NCBI RefSeq assembly: GCF_000189635.1
Contig: NW_002476260.1
Location: 1 to 64,000 of the forward strand
Reading direction: 5' to 3'
DNA: 64,000 nucleotides
Origin: Tetrahymena thermophila SB210
Taxonomy: Eukaryota; Ciliophora; Oligohymenophorea; Hymenostomatida; Tetrahymenidae
Numbering within the stretch: position 1 is the stretch's first letter; the number at the start of each line of letters is the position of its first letter. The notes beneath the pieces were generated by a model. The model was not told the origin of the DNA. It did no database searches and was given only the letters and a program-made list of their open reading frames with translations. The position numbers were made by a program, and so were the translations under genes. This document shows, piece after piece, positions 50,947 to 63,829 of this stretch.

Positions 50947-51291
50947 TCAACAAATTTTATATTCATGTCTGCCTACTTGAGCTTAGCAATTTGAGCAAGT
51001 GTGAACTTTATCTTAACAATTCTGGTTCAAAAAAGGAATGCAGCAACAAAATGTTGTTAATAAAAGTATTAATGAGCAGCAAAGTGTACCACTACCAACT
51101 TTACTCTATACAACAGTAACTCCTATTTAGTTACATTATGGACACTAAATAGTCGTAGGACCTGTTGAAGAACTTGCATTTTTTGGTAACCCTATTTAAA
51201 TAGGCTATGGAGCTACCATCATAGGAGGTTAATAACCTTAATTTTAACTGGGAGGTGGAGGAGGAAGCTATTGATATGTGTTATTATTCAT
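50947..51291 (-). CDS. LITAF-type zinc-ribbon membrane-associated protein, 114 aa
   Basis: A single exon from ATG 51291 to TGA 50947 (115 codons). A Pro-rich N-terminus (LPPPPPSQNQGYQPP) leads into a full LITAF/SIMPLE domain: the first Cys pair in QCPQCNQ, then TVVQSKVGSGTLCC, a hydrophobic LILLLTTFCCCIPFL stretch that inserts as an in-plane helix in this family, then DKVHTCSNCQAQVG with the second HxCxxC pair. Known LITAF proteins sit on the cytosolic face of late endosomes/lysosomes and bind one zinc with the two CxxC knuckles; all four cysteines are present. Length and layout are typical. The opposite-strand frame 51038-51274 is a shadow. Confidence 0.93.
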
Positions 51292-52742
51292 TTTTATTTT
51301 AGTTGTTTTTAGTTTTCTAAAATTATATAATTTACTTTATATAAACAAATTGTAAAAATATTTATTTGATTTAAAAGGTTTCTAGTGCAATTTATTTTAA
51401 GTTTTAAACTACCAAATAACAAAAATCTCCTATATACTTTAATAAATTCAAAATAAAATTTTTTTGATCAGATAATTAATCATCATAATAGTAAGTAAGT
51501 AACTAACTAACTACTTTTCTTACTAAGTATTCATATTTTTCTTAAAAAAAAATAAATTTAAAATATTATTTTAAAGATATACAAGCGAGAAAGTATCTAG
51601 AAAAGAAAGTAATATAAATATTTTATTTTTAAAGAGTGTCTTAAATGCTTTTAAAGCTTATATCTTTCATCTTTTAATTTTCTTTGAATGTTTAGGTTTA
51701 ACTTATTTAATAATAATAAAAATAATATTTTTATGATCAGATAATTAATCATGATAATAGTAAGTAAGTAAGTAACTAACTAACTACTTTTCTTACTAAG
51801 TATTCATATTTTTCTTAAAAAAAATAAATTTAAAATATTATTTTAAAGATATACAAGCGAGAAAGTATCTAGAAAAGAAAGTAATATAAATATTTTATTT
51901 TTAAAGAGTGTTTTATTAAATGCTTTTAAAACTTATATCTTTCATCTTTTAATTTTCTTTGAATGTTTAGGTTTAACTTATTTAATAATAATAAAAATAA
52001 TATTTTTATGATCAGGTTAGTGAAAACATGCGCAACATATGCTTATTAATTAATATCTATTTTTTATTTTTCTATTTTAAAGATAATTTTTAATAATATT
52101 TAAAAATACAAAATTTATAATAGAAATCTATGTTGAATTAATAAAATATATTTTATTTTCAAGTAAAGTTGTTTTAAATAGAAAATATTGAAAAAAGTTA
52201 ATTTTATTAAAAAGCTAAATTTATTAACTAATATCTTATGGGAAATATTATTGTCATTAGCTAAGAGAAATTTTAAACTTAATACATACTTTTAATTTAT
52301 ATTTATTAGATACCTGATCATAAAATAATGATTAATAGAAGTGAAAAAATTACTAATAAATACCTAATGTTAAATTATTTTTCTGCAAGTTAAAAAGCTT
52401 TAATAATTTCAAGTTTTTAAAAAGTTTTTTTAAAAATCTAGTAAAAATTATTGAATTAAAATTATTTTTTCTATAAATGTGTGTGTCTCATCTAAATTTA
52501 CAATTTATTGTAGCCATTCATAAAGACAATAATCTAGTATTTATTAAATATCCATTAAATACTTTGACATAATAGATTTTTTATAATAATCACTAATAAT
52601 AAATAATAAATAAATAACTTTGAAAAAAACAGCTTTAAAAAATTTAATATTTTTACAAATAAAAATGTAAATCAATAAATAGGAGTATTTTTTTTTGTAC
52701 ACATAAAATATAAAGTATTAAATTAATAATTAAAAATGAAAA
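51292..52742. other. AT-rich intergenic containing a tandem duplication
   Basis: About 1.45 kb between the LITAF gene start and the stop of the channel gene, both on the minus strand. It holds the duplicated block listed separately and otherwise A/T sequence with no coding frame. Confidence 0.6.
51466..52014. repeat. Two-copy tandem duplication, about 270-bp unit, noncoding
   Basis: Copy 1 starts at GATCAGATAATTAATCAT (51466), copy 2 at 51735, and the junction string TTTTTATGATCAGG recurs at about 52004. The copies share AGATATACAAGCGAGAAAGT and GTAACTAACTAACTACTTTT with very few changes. They differ in the number of GTAA units and in a short indel near GAGTGT. High identity suggests a recent event. 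Confidence 0.9.
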
Positions 52743-55700
52743 TCATAACAGCTTGAGTTTTGATTTTTATATCTTTACAGCCATATTTCTAAGATTTTTA
52801 TCTTTTCTATTATAAAAGGAATAAACGTTAAAATAATGTGGTAATTTACAATTTTATATTGAGCTGAGCATGTTATAATGTTAAATTATTTTTTGGTAAT
52901 TGAAGTTTGGATAAAAGTATTTGAATGATTTCATTTTATCGCTTATATCAATATTTTCAGATGAGAGCATTTCATTCTATTTTTATTGATCAGTACTTTT
53001 TAAAATAATTTGGAATTGATCATTATTGGGTTTAGTTGTATTTGACTTCAAAATAGATTTTCTTTACATTTTACAAGAGACATTCATTGATATTGAAGCT
53101 AACTTTTGATGATTTTGTTAAAACTTTTCTTTAAATTTAACTAAATCTCTTATTGTGCTAGAATAATGGAAGTCTTTAGAACTATTTTCTTTACTTAAAT
53201 TGGGTAGAGGTCTCTAAAAAATAGATTAATTTCTTGAAGATGGCATTGATTTTGGTAAATGATTTATTGGCGAGTACCTTTGTTCATCAAATTCACCTTA
53301 AGTAATGTCACTTGTATTCAAGACTTCATCATTAAAAGACATTTTAGGAATTATAAATTATTCTTTTGCTTTCACTCTAGCTTTTTAATCTTCTTCATTC
53401 TATTTATCTATATTAATAGCTTGTCTATATTAATTCTAATGTGCATATTATTATTGATATCTCAAAATATTTCTTGGTCTTAGAGTACTAGATTGCTCAG
53501 CAGCTATGGATTTAATTAATATATTATTAGTAGATTAGTAGTCTTTAAACTAATCAAATTGCATTGTCTTCGCTTAGCTTTATTAACTTTAGATTCTATA
53601 AATTTCTTCGTCATCTTTTGGAAAGTGAGAAAATGTTTCTGCTGGTTTAGCTGCTTTCAATTTATGAGGGCTCTTATCTTGCATAAAAGTCTTTAAGCTT
53701 GCTAAAGTTTTGATTGGTTCTTTGTGCTCACTTTTGCTACCTGAAGATTCTTAGTCTGCTGATGTTTCAGACAACAGTGTTTCTTTCTCAGTTTCTTTAT
53801 TTTCTGGGAATTCTAAATTTTCCTCTAAATTATAATTAGTAAGTAAATTATGAAAAATATTATAAAATTTCATTTATTTATATACTTTGTATCCCAATTG
53901 GTTCTTCAAGTTGATATTGTTTAGAAATAATTAGCACAGAATAGCCTGATTCTTTTCTTCTTTTTCTTCTGAATTCCCTGCGTTTTCTTTGTGGTTTTGA
54001 AAAATTTTCTTTTAAAATGACCAAATCTCTGTCAGGTTAATAATGCAGCTTAGGACATCTTTTAATGTCTTAAAATAAATTATTTTAAATTACGTAATAA
54101 AAATTAAAAATTACTGTGCTTTTCGCTGTGGCAGCAGTAACATTACTATGAGATAATTGTATTTGACTATCTAAATTGTAAATTGTTGATAATAAAGTGA
54201 AATTTTTCTTTTTCAGCTGTAAAATGTGATAGCTAATCAAGGAAATCAGACCTAGAAAGAGTGTATAATATAGAAGATTCTGCAGCTTTTGCACTAGCCG
54301 ATTTTTCTGTATTGAGTAAAAAGCTATTTTCTCCAAAGATTTAGCCATTTGACAAACATTTTAAAGTTATTCCTTCTAAATTGTATTTATTCTTATAATA
54401 AATTTCAATATGTCCCCTGTGAATAAAATAAAGTTATGGATCATCTGACTTGCTTCCCTCTTCAAAAAGTATTTCATCTTTATTTACATGAACTTCTTTT
54501 AACTTTAAGCAGAGCTCATTTCTAAACTGCTCAGAAAATCTAGCAAATATTTTCTTTTCACTATTCAAAATCTTCTGTTTAGTTTGAAATATTATTTTTT
54601 CAAGCAAATACGGTGAAATCTCCTACAAGATTTACTCCTCATCAGCTTTTGTAAGAATTTTGCTGTGTTTAAATCTATTTTTCAATAAAATAAATCAAGT
54701 TAAATTTCCTTATTAAATAAAATTTAAATGAAATTTTACTTGTATTCATAAAATTTCTAAACCTAATTTTTGAGTTCGTCATCTATATTTCTATCTTACA
54801 AATAGAGATTTACTTTGTTTATCTTTTTCTTGAAGTATCTTTCTTTTTTATTCATGTCTTAAATGATCAATCCTATTAAATTAAAGCTATATGCGAATAC
54901 ACCACATGATATGAACATGCATATAATACAAAGACTAGCTTCATACCTTTTTAAAATAAAATATTAAATAATAAATAAATTATTGTTTCTCTAAATTATT
55001 TTAAAAATATATTTTTTATTTACACATTTTTTGGTGTTATGTCGCCATATCCGACTGTCATCATAGTCGTTACTGAAAAATATAGAGCAAAGATGTACCT
55101 AAAAATAAAAATTTATTATAAAGATATTTTTAAAAATAAATAGACTTACTTTATGTACCAAACATCTCTTGTGTTTATCAAATTGCTTGAATTTACCCAA
55201 TTCGGATCATTAGAAAATTCAAAAATAAGAGTTTGTCCATAAAAACAGATAGCAACAAAATGAGCAACAAATATAATAACAAGTAAGAGCTTTACTAATC
55301 TCACTACGTAGAATAGCTTCTTATTGTACATTGTATGTGAGAAATCTTAAAAATTTTATAACTTCTATGAAGCAACTTAAATCTGTATATTTATTAAAAA
55401 TTAAAGAATAGCTTAATTAATATTTAAATTACTTGGGCCAGTATAAATAGCTTGATAAGATCTCTAAAGACTCTTTATATCGAATCAAAAGTAACAAATG
55501 ATATTATAGATAAAGCATCAGAAATAAATCTTTTGGAAACATAAATTTTAAATATTTTTAATCTTTTCTACTCAGTTAACCCTTTGTGGTATATTGATGT
55601 ATTTAAACTTAGAAACATGCAAATTGCATAAAAAGTTATAATTGAATATCTAATTTTAGGTAAAACGTCAGGATATAATTCACTAAAATTCAAATCAAAG

Positions 55701-56575
55701 CAAACTTCTACTGTATTAATGAATATAGCAAAAATAGTTACAAGTATCTTGAAAATATCAAATATCACTTTTAAAGGATTGAATGTATAAATTACTGGAA
55801 AATTTTCATCCAAAAACTTAAAAAACTTTTATGTGAACTGACTGACCTCTTCTTTAGCTTTATTGTAAAATACAGAGATTTTATTCTACTTTTAAGAGTA
55901 CAAAATGAATTTTTTGTAAGCATTTTTTAAAGAATTATTCTTTTTCTTACTGTGGTGTTTTTGTTAAATATCATAGTATGATAAATCATAAATTATTCGA
56001 GCTTATTTAGAAGGTATCTTTTAAGGAATAAGAAATGATTTAAATACTTTGACAGCCTTTATAAGTTTAACAATTATGCTAAGATTAATTGATATTTTTA
56101 TTTGTTCTCGCTAATTACTTGTTTGATGTTTTAATTCATTTGTGAACTTAGTTACAAAGTTCTCTGTTATTATTTTTTAGTCGTTCTAGTTTATTTTAAA
56201 AGGATCATTTACAAGATTTAATTCTTACTCGTTTTAGTTAAAATCATGAGGAAAGCCACTATTCTAAGCTTTTAAAATTTCATTTTATTTTTGATCTTAA
56301 AAATTAATACTTTTATTAGAAACTGCTCTCTTTATTAATTGATTGTTTTATATTTATAAATTTTAATTTTAGTGAGACAATATTGAGTGATGCGATTATT
56401 TCATAACACTTTTATCATCTAACATCATCAAATCACTCTTCATGTTATGACTTTCTTCTATTTAAAGAAGTGATTAAGCCCCTTTTTACTAATTTTTCTT
56501 GATCATATTGTTTCCTTCTTAAACTTCAGTGTGAATTGTGACCAATTTGTGTTCTGTAGAGCCTGGATTTTCCAT
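52743..56575 (-). CDS. Cyclic-nucleotide-gated / EAG-type K+ channel, 1,160 aa
   Basis: Seven exons: 56575-55433, 55382-55150, 55098-55024, 54946-54740, 54674-54115, 54068-53886 and 53824-52743, total 3,483 nt in frame. The N-terminal 240 or so residues are hydrophilic. Six membrane segments follow, including KRFISDALSIISF (S3) and IIFVAHFVAICFYG (S5). The S4 is weakly charged. The pore reads TTMMTVGYGDITP with a canonical GYGD K+ filter; S6 follows (CIICMFISCGVFAY), then a C-linker and a cyclic-nucleotide-binding domain (FIHRGHIEIYYKN, GQIFGENSFLLNTEKSASAK). The phosphate-binding cassette has FGEN but lacks the usual RxA arginine (SASAK), so ligand affinity is uncertain. After it comes a Cys/His motif, CYCCHSEKH then KRCPKLHYQPD, and a long Gln/Ser-rich tail. 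It should conduct K+ at the plasma or ciliary membrane. Confidence 0.93.
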
Positions 56576-57167
56576 TTTTCTACAAAAATATAAGTAAAGT
56601 GAAGTAAATTATTATTACTCTCAAATACAAATAGTAAGTTTTTGCTTTTAAATTTTACTATTTAATACTTATTCAATTTTTTATTAATATCAATAAATAA
56701 ATATTGGCTATAATAATTACTTATATCGATCCAGTAGAAAATTGCTTTTGAAAATAATGCTTAAAAATTATGATAAAATTTGCTTTATGTATTTTTCATG
56801 AATTTTTCTGAAAATTTAAAAATATTTTCAAAACATGATTTAAAATTTATTTTATTTTCTAATTTATATTTTTAAATTATTAAAAAAGTTTTTTCATTAT
56901 AATCGAATAAAAAATAAACTGCATAGTTTAAATTAAATTAAATTAAAAAATATTATTTAAAATCTAAGTTAAAATTAAAAATTAGTTTATAGAAAATGCA
57001 TGTGTTCATAAAATTTTGTTTGTATTTAGAAATTATAAATATTTTATTTAAACTAATAAGATTTGATTTATAAAAATCAGTTATTAATTAAAAAATAGAT
57101 AGATCGATAGATAAATTGATTGATAGATAGATAGATATTAAGTTTAAAAATTAATTAAAATATTATA
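56576..57167. other. AT-rich divergent promoter region
   Basis: About 0.6 kb between the channel (minus) and the following plus-strand gene, including a GATA-tetranucleotide run at about 57095-57137. No coding frame. Confidence 0.6.
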
Positions 57168-58599
57168 ATGATTCCACCCTCTAAGAGAATAGACTTTGGC
57201 AGAAATATTGTTCCTACTTAGTTTTTGCCAAAGGATGGATATAAAGCTAGGAATTTAAAGACAGAAGCTGCATAATAGTTAACAGTATCAAATATAATAT
57301 CGCGCTTATGAAATATTTATTCATTTTTTGGAATATTAGGAAAATAAAAGATATTAAACTTAGGTCTCATGGATTCAAGAGACATATCCACCAATTTATA
57401 ATTTTAGAAATTTAAAGCTAGGATAGTTTACTCCTTCTCTTGAATTAGAAGGTTATGAATATGGAAGGCAAGTAGAGCATTGTAAAGTTCATAATTTAGA
57501 CTCGAAAAGTATTTATGAAGATAGATATCCAAATGAATAAAAAAGCTTATTTATAAATAACGAAGAATATAAGCAATAAGTCTAAAATAGATTCAAAAGA
57601 AATAAAGAACCTTAGCAATACATTAGGCCATTGATTTCTTTTAAACATAATGAGAATTTTATAGAAAATAATGCTATTTAAACAATAACTGACAGTAAAA
57701 ATAGGAAAAAAAACTAGAAATATAGCGAATAAGTTAAACTCTCTGAAAATCCAAGCAAAACCAGAAGTTATAATATTCAACATATGAATGATTTTAAGTA
57801 GAAAGAAGAAGAAAAAGATAAGCATTTGCAAAATATATTAAAAACTCAAAAAAATATTCAATAATAAATGAAAGAATAAAACTTGTTAAACGAAAATAAT
57901 AAGCTAACATTAAAAGATCCTCATTTAAATTACATAGCTAATAACATAGATAAATTCTAACAGTAATTAAATAATATGGTAAATTATTCATTATTAAATA
58001 CTCAAATAAAAAGTATTTTTATAATTTTAAATAAAATAGGAAGGATTAAAATGAAATATTAAAAGTTTAATAAATAGCAATAAATAGTTCAGTTAAATAT
58101 AAACAGTTTTTATTCATTAGAGTCTTTGATTTTGTTTATCTAAATTTTAGATATATTCTATTTAATATAGTTTTTTCAAATTTTGAATTATAAAAATAAT
58201 AATAAGAATAAACAACTATATAAAAATAAACTATTAAAGGCTTTTCATTTGATTATAAATTTTATATAAATTAATTAAGATCAGTTTGGATTTATTTTTA
58301 GAATTATTAAAATCAATAAATCTTCAAACCAATAAAAAATTCATATTATAATCTAAATTTTTCATTAAAAATATATTTATTTCTATTTTAGATTGTTTAT
58401 TTTACTTATTTTAACATTTCCAAAATTTATGAATGCCAAAAAAATATAGTATTTAACATCACAAATGTTAATTGCTTTAATTGTGCTTGCTTAAAGTTCT
58501 AAAATTAAATTTAATAAAATTAAACTAAATCCATTAAAAATATAGTAAATTTTTAATGGCAGACTTTTAAGCTATTTGAAATTTTTAAAAAATATATGA
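57168..58599 (+). CDS. Unrecognised protein with N-terminal Pro/aromatic motif
   Basis: Exon 1 is 57168-57277 (MIPPSKRIDFGRNIVPTQF). A 73-bp intron leads to exon 2 from 57351. The joined reading ETYPPIYNFRNLKLGQFTPS, then EGYEYGRQVEHCKVHN, looks conserved and ordered. The remainder is charged, Gln/Asn/Lys-rich and coiled-coil-like (KQKEEEKDKHLQNILKTQ). The frame stays open to TGA 58599, but composition becomes intron-like after about 57990, so the true stop probably lies in a short unresolved last exon. No signal peptide or membrane segment. I do not recognise a family. It is divergent from the channel gene. Confidence 0.65.
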
Positions 58600-58855
58600 G
58601 CGATAGCTAAGAAATTGATTTAATTATGCGTTCTTAATTAAATACACATTTACTAAGCTTTTAATATCAATCAAAGCTGCTTAAATGTTAAAAAAAATTG
58701 GTGAAGTAAAAAAAATATTAACATAACATATTCTAATAAAAAGGTATTATAAAATGGAAGTAAATAAATACATTAAAATTAATTTTGGTAGTAACTAGTA
58801 AATGATATTGTTTAATTTTGTTTATATATATTTTAATCAGTCTTTTTTTATTATG

Positions 58856-59266
58856 TCATTCTGTACAAAATTAATATTTGACTAAAAAAATATCTTTGTA
58901 ATAAAAACTGTCTTTTTCAGCGAAGCTCTCGCACATCTATGCACATTCGTACATTTCTTCTCTTAGAATTTCATACCTTTTAGCTTTTGAGATTATATTA
59001 TCCCATTTCTAGCAGCTTGGTTCATTTTAATAACAATCAATGTAATTTTTTTCTGCTTTTTGACATTCTTCAATAGTAGAAATAGTATTATCTGAGCAGT
59101 CAACAGTATATTGTTTCACACACTCTTTCCAGGCCGTAATTCTCTTATTTAAATTTTTGGTAAAACTCTCTCCCCATTTGTAATCTTTGTGTTGAACACC
59201 AAAAAGTATGCCACCTAATATACTAAAGACAGCAAGAGTGATTAACAAAACCTTTTACTATCTCAT
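58856..59266 (-). CDS. Small secreted or membrane-anchored Cys-rich protein, 136 aa
   Basis: A single exon from ATG 59266 to TGA 58856 (137 codons). MRQQKVLLITLAVFSILGGILFG is a signal peptide or signal anchor. The mature part has about ten spaced cysteines: KECVKQYTVDC, IEECQKAEKNYIDC, EPSCQKWDN, YECAQMCES and a last FCTE, typical of disulfide-stabilised secreted domains. No known family was recognised. Probably targeted to the secretory pathway; the function cannot be inferred. Confidence 0.82.
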
Positions 59267-59541
59267 TAACTTAATTTATTTTTTAGTAATTTTTTAATTA
59301 ATTAATTAATTCTTCTAAAAATTTCTAAATTATTAAAAATTAATGGCAAATCTTAAAACCCGCTTTGTTTCTTTTTTGGTTATTTTTTTAACTTGAAGTT
59401 AGTAAATAAATCAAAAACGTATAAAACTACAAAACTGATAGAAATAGTATTGTATTAGATAATCTATCAAAATATAGTTAACCTCAAATAAAATATATGA
59501 AGTAGATTAAATTTTTTGGTACAAAACACATTAATATAAAG

Positions 59542-60936
59542 TCATATTTGATCAATAAGAGAATCATTTTATTCATTTTCTAACTTATCAAATAATTTAT
59601 TATAAACATAATATTCATGATAGATTTTTATTAGTAAGACAGTAAGAAGTATAACTAAGCTTATAATTATTGGTTATATATTAAATGCAAAAATTAGCAA
59701 ACCTAAATCTTATCCTATACTCATTAAAGATAATCCTATACATCTGATAGACATTCTATTATCCATAAAGCAATACATAATTTAGTAGTAAATAATACAA
59801 GTAATTAGATGAAAACTACCTTGATAAATTGTAAATATCATAAATGCAATAAATAGAATATCATTTGATACTCTTTCCTGAAAGTAGATAAGTACACATA
59901 AAGTAAAATAAATAAATATGCTAAAATTCAGAAAATTAGAAGTAAATTTCATGTAGTATTCTATTAAGGGTTTTCTTGTGTGTATGTAATAAAAAATAAT
60001 AAATCCAGGCATTGCAAAAGAAATAATGTAAGCTAAATTAATGGAATTTTAATATTTTTGTTCAAAATTGTTTTCTTTGTCTTTTAAAATAGAAATAAAG
60101 AAATCAGGAAAGCTATGGGATGTGATCAAACCAGTCAAAGATGCCATAATAAAATTATAAATAATATGTTTGTTATTATAATAATCTATGATTGCTTTAA
60201 TTGTTATTCCGACTCCTTAGTATTTCAAGAAATTTTGATATAAATTAGATTTTTATCGCTCTTAGTGTATTTTTTTATATGATTTATTTATGATTATTAA
60301 ACAGAATAAAGTGAAACCTATTGCAAGAGAATCAATAATCATATTTACTAATTAATTTAGTTACTCCAAAATAGATATTATTAGTATAGTTTGTTTTGAA
60401 ATATAGTATGTGGCTAGCAAAAGTAAACCATTATTTAGCATTCTTTACTATAAACTGTAAGCGGAATCATAAATAATGAATGAAACACAAACATAACTGC
60501 AAAAAAAAGCAATACTCATTAAAACATAACTAAAAATAATCATTTATTCTTCAAAAATTAATGAAAGTAGATTTAAAGTAATCCCAACTAAGACCAAAAA
60601 GACCGAAAATATTAAAGATGATTCTAATGAAAACATATCTACTGTTATTCCAATTAGCAGTTAAGGTGTATAATTGAAAATTATTAAACTCAAAATTTAG
60701 AAAATTGAGCTTCCAAATATTTCATTTTAATTCGCTTAGTTAGAAATATATAATCCAATAGCTTGATAAGGAAAATAAATGGATGATAGCAATACAAAAG
60801 AACAAATAAGAATTGTTTTTGTGTATTTTAATTTTAATTTTAGTATACTTAGTTAAATATCCTTTTCAATTATTGGGATTTATAGTAGCTTTTTACTATT
60901 TTGAGAAATCTAAATTTAGTTAACCTATTCTTTCAT
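59542..60936 (-). CDS. Multi-TM protein, possible transporter, paralog 1 (464 aa)
   Basis: A single exon from ATG 60936 to TGA 59542, 465 codons. A short hydrophilic N-terminus (MKEQVNQIQISQNSKK) is followed by about 11-12 hydrophobic segments separated by short loops. There is one longer basic loop in the middle (KSYKKIHQERQKSNLYQNF), the layout of two six-helix bundles as in major-facilitator-type transporters. The region FGSSIFQILSLIIFNYTPQL then IGITVDMFSLESSL could be the MFS motif A region, but charged signature residues are missing, so the family is uncertain. The C-terminus is short and acidic. It is a tandem paralog of the gene at 61447-62841 with identical codon count and matching motifs. 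Confidence 0.82.
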
Positions 60937-61446
60937 TTATACTAATATTCTATTGAGCTTTATTTAATTTTTTTGTTATTTTTTGATAGTATTTAATATT
61001 TATAAAAAAATTTTTGATTTATTAATTTAGAATACCATTAAATATTAATCAATATTTCGTTGTTGGTTGATACTTTCTCAAAATTTAAAAGAATAATAAA
61101 TATTATAATAAAATACCCAATATATTAAATTATAATCATATTTTTAAAGGACTAATTACAAATAAATAATATTAAAAGCAAAAAATTAAAAGATTTATAA
61201 AAATTGATCTTTTATAATTTACGAAATTCAATCACAAAACTTTAGATAAATATAAGATAAATGCTAATATTTTGAGGCAATATTTTATTTAGGTTAGTTT
61301 TAGAAAATTTTTATTAAAATTTAGGTTTTCTAAAATTGAAATAGAGATTGTCTGATTATTTATATGAACATTTACCAATTATATAAAATAAAATATTTAT
61401 TTTTGTAAATTATTCATTGAATAAAATAAGAGATAAATTTTTTTAG
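60937..61446. other. AT-rich spacer between tandem paralogs
   Basis: About 0.5 kb separating the two same-strand paralogs. It holds the promoter of the downstream copy and the 3' end of the upstream copy. No coding frame. Confidence 0.6.
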
Positions 61447-62841
61447 TCAAATTTAAAAAGGTTAATTAAAACTTGATTCTTATTCTAGAATTAAAAATGA
61501 TTTATTCTTTATATAATATTCATGAAAAATTTTTGAGAGCACTAGTATCAGAAGTATAAGCAGTCTTACTATTACTAAATCTTAAACTTAAATATTAAAA
61601 ATAAATTGACTTAAATCTTAGCCTACACTAATCAGTGCATATCCAATACATTTAAAAGAAATTCTACTATCTATTATGCACACTAATATCTAATTGTAAA
61701 TTGTCAAAGTCATGAGATAAAATAATCCTTAATAAATAGAAGTCAAGTAAAATATAACGTATAAAAATATATAAGGAATGTGCTGATAGCAATAAAAGAC
61801 TATGCAAAGAATAGCTTAAATGAATATGCTTAAGCTCAAAAATTAAGAAGTTAGCTTCATACAAAACTCAATTATATATTCTCTTGAGCAAATAACTTTT
61901 AGAATATAAAACCCAGGAAAAGTAAAACAAAAAAGGAAAGTTAAAGTCAAAATATGTTCATATGTATCTTCAGTACTCTTTGTCCTTAGTATTGAAATAA
62001 ATGCACTGTTATTGTTACTAGATGTGCATAATTATGTTGTGAAACTCATAATTATTAAATAAATTATGTGATTATTATTATAATATCTAAATACTTTTTT
62101 TAGGGTGATAGCAACGCCTTAATGTCCTAAATATCTTTAATATTTTTAAGATTTTTGTTTTTCTTTATCTATTTTCCAATAAGAATAATATAAAATAATT
62201 GTAGCTCCTATAACTAATAAGATTGAAATTCCATTTATTATAATATTTAATAATCTACCTTGCATTTTAAATATCTAAAGTATTTCAGAGACTAGTTTTG
62301 TAAAAGAGAAATATAAGACGCAAAATATACCGGTATTATATATTCTTTACTTAAAATTGTATGAGGTGTCATAGATAATATAGAATGCAATAATATTTGT
62401 AACAGTATATGCTATATAAGTTAAAATAAAACTTAAAATTACAGCTTCTGAATCATATTACATGCTAATTATGTTTGTGATGAAACCTATTAAAGTTATT
62501 GTGAAACCAAATATTTAAGATGACTTTAGGGATATCATATCAATCGTGAGACCAATAAATAGCTAAGGAAAGATGTCACAAAATATGAGAGTAAGATTAG
62601 TAAAAAGACTTCTATTTATTATCTCACTATTAACCTCATTAGAATTATTTATGTAGTTTTATATAGTTAAATTAGAAAAAAAAACACAAACCATTAAAAT
62701 AAAAGATCCAGCAATAACTAAATTTCTATACTTATGTTTTAAATTTATTATGTTTTCTTAAATGTCTAACTCCAATTAAGGCATCAATAGCAAATGTTAA
62801 CTTTATTTTGTTAGTTTTATTTTGGAAACATTTGTAATCAT
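61447..62841 (-). CDS. Multi-TM protein, possible transporter, paralog 2 (464 aa)
   Basis: A single exon from ATG 62841 to TGA 61447, also 465 codons. It aligns along its length with the gene at 59542-60936: IGLTIDMISLKSS against IGITVDMFSLESS, GVAITLKKVFRYYNNNHIIY against GVGITIKAIIDYYNNKHIIY, RISFKCIGYALISVGQDL against RMSIRCIGLSLMSIGQDL, and KIFHEYY against KIYHEYY. About 11-12 membrane segments with a central charged loop. The most conserved stretch is the GVxITxK...YYNN..HIIY segment after the central loop, suggesting a functional site. Substrate unknown; MFS-like by topology only. Confidence 0.82.
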
Positions 62842-63829
62842 TCTTAAAAGTTGTTTGTTATGTATGATATTTTAATATCTTTTTCAAAAATTTAATTTAC
62901 AGATTTGTTTAAGTGGAATTATATCAATGCCTGCAATTAATACCCACTAGTTTCTCCGATAATCATTCTAATAAAAAATAAGAAATATCATTAATTTGAT
63001 GTTTTTTTGTATTTTAAAATCAATATTATATATTTATTTGTAAAAAGTTTTAACAATCATAAAAAAACAACAAAAAAAATCAATAATAAAAATATATATT
63101 AAGTTGTTCTATTAAATTATGACTAACATCTCTTAGAATTTGATGCTTAAAATGAATAATTATTGATAAATTAATTATATTTTTTTTTAGGGGGGTATTA
63201 ATTTGTGCTCTATCTACATCAAAATTTAAAATAAAATATTATAATTTTAAATAAACTTTAATTTGATATGTTCAAATATTACAAATACTTTAGATATATT
63301 ATGGAAATAATATAAATAACTTGAATTTGATATTAAAATCTTAATATCTTATGATAAATAAAATTTTACTAAAAAATTTCCTTAGAGTGAACAAATCAGC
63401 ATTTAAAATAACACATCCTTGCTGATATTAAAAATAAATAAATAAATAAATAATTTACTTACTTTTTTTTTTAATTTTCCACTTTAAATAAACAAGATAT
63501 ATTTAAGTATAAAAAATTTTGGTAAAAAATAAAATAATCATATGCTTTTACATTAAAAGGATAGAATGTTTTATTTAATTCTAAGAAATATTATATTAAA
63601 GTTTAGTCAATTATAAAAGTTTTATTTGAAAATCTGATGCGATAATAAGATGTAAAATATCTATTTAACACACAAATTTTAAATAACATTGAATTTAATC
63701 TATATTATTAGAAAAAAAATATTGGTAAAATAAGTAAAAATAAATAACTACAACAGCATATTAACATTAAAAGTTTTTTAAACAAAAAGTATTTAAATTT
63801 AATCTATAAAGAGCTGAGGGATTCTTAAT
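62842..63829. other. AT-rich divergent intergenic region
   Basis: About 1 kb between the paralog-2 start (minus) and the ATPase start (plus), so it should contain both promoters. It includes an AAAT-type run at about 63430-63450. No coding frame. Confidence 0.6.

Noticed and set aside
51038-51274. Plus-strand open frame of 78 codons ending in a Gly-rich tail
   Set aside because: It is the antisense shadow of the LITAF gene; the Gly run is the complement of the Pro run, and the minus frame has a complete known domain.
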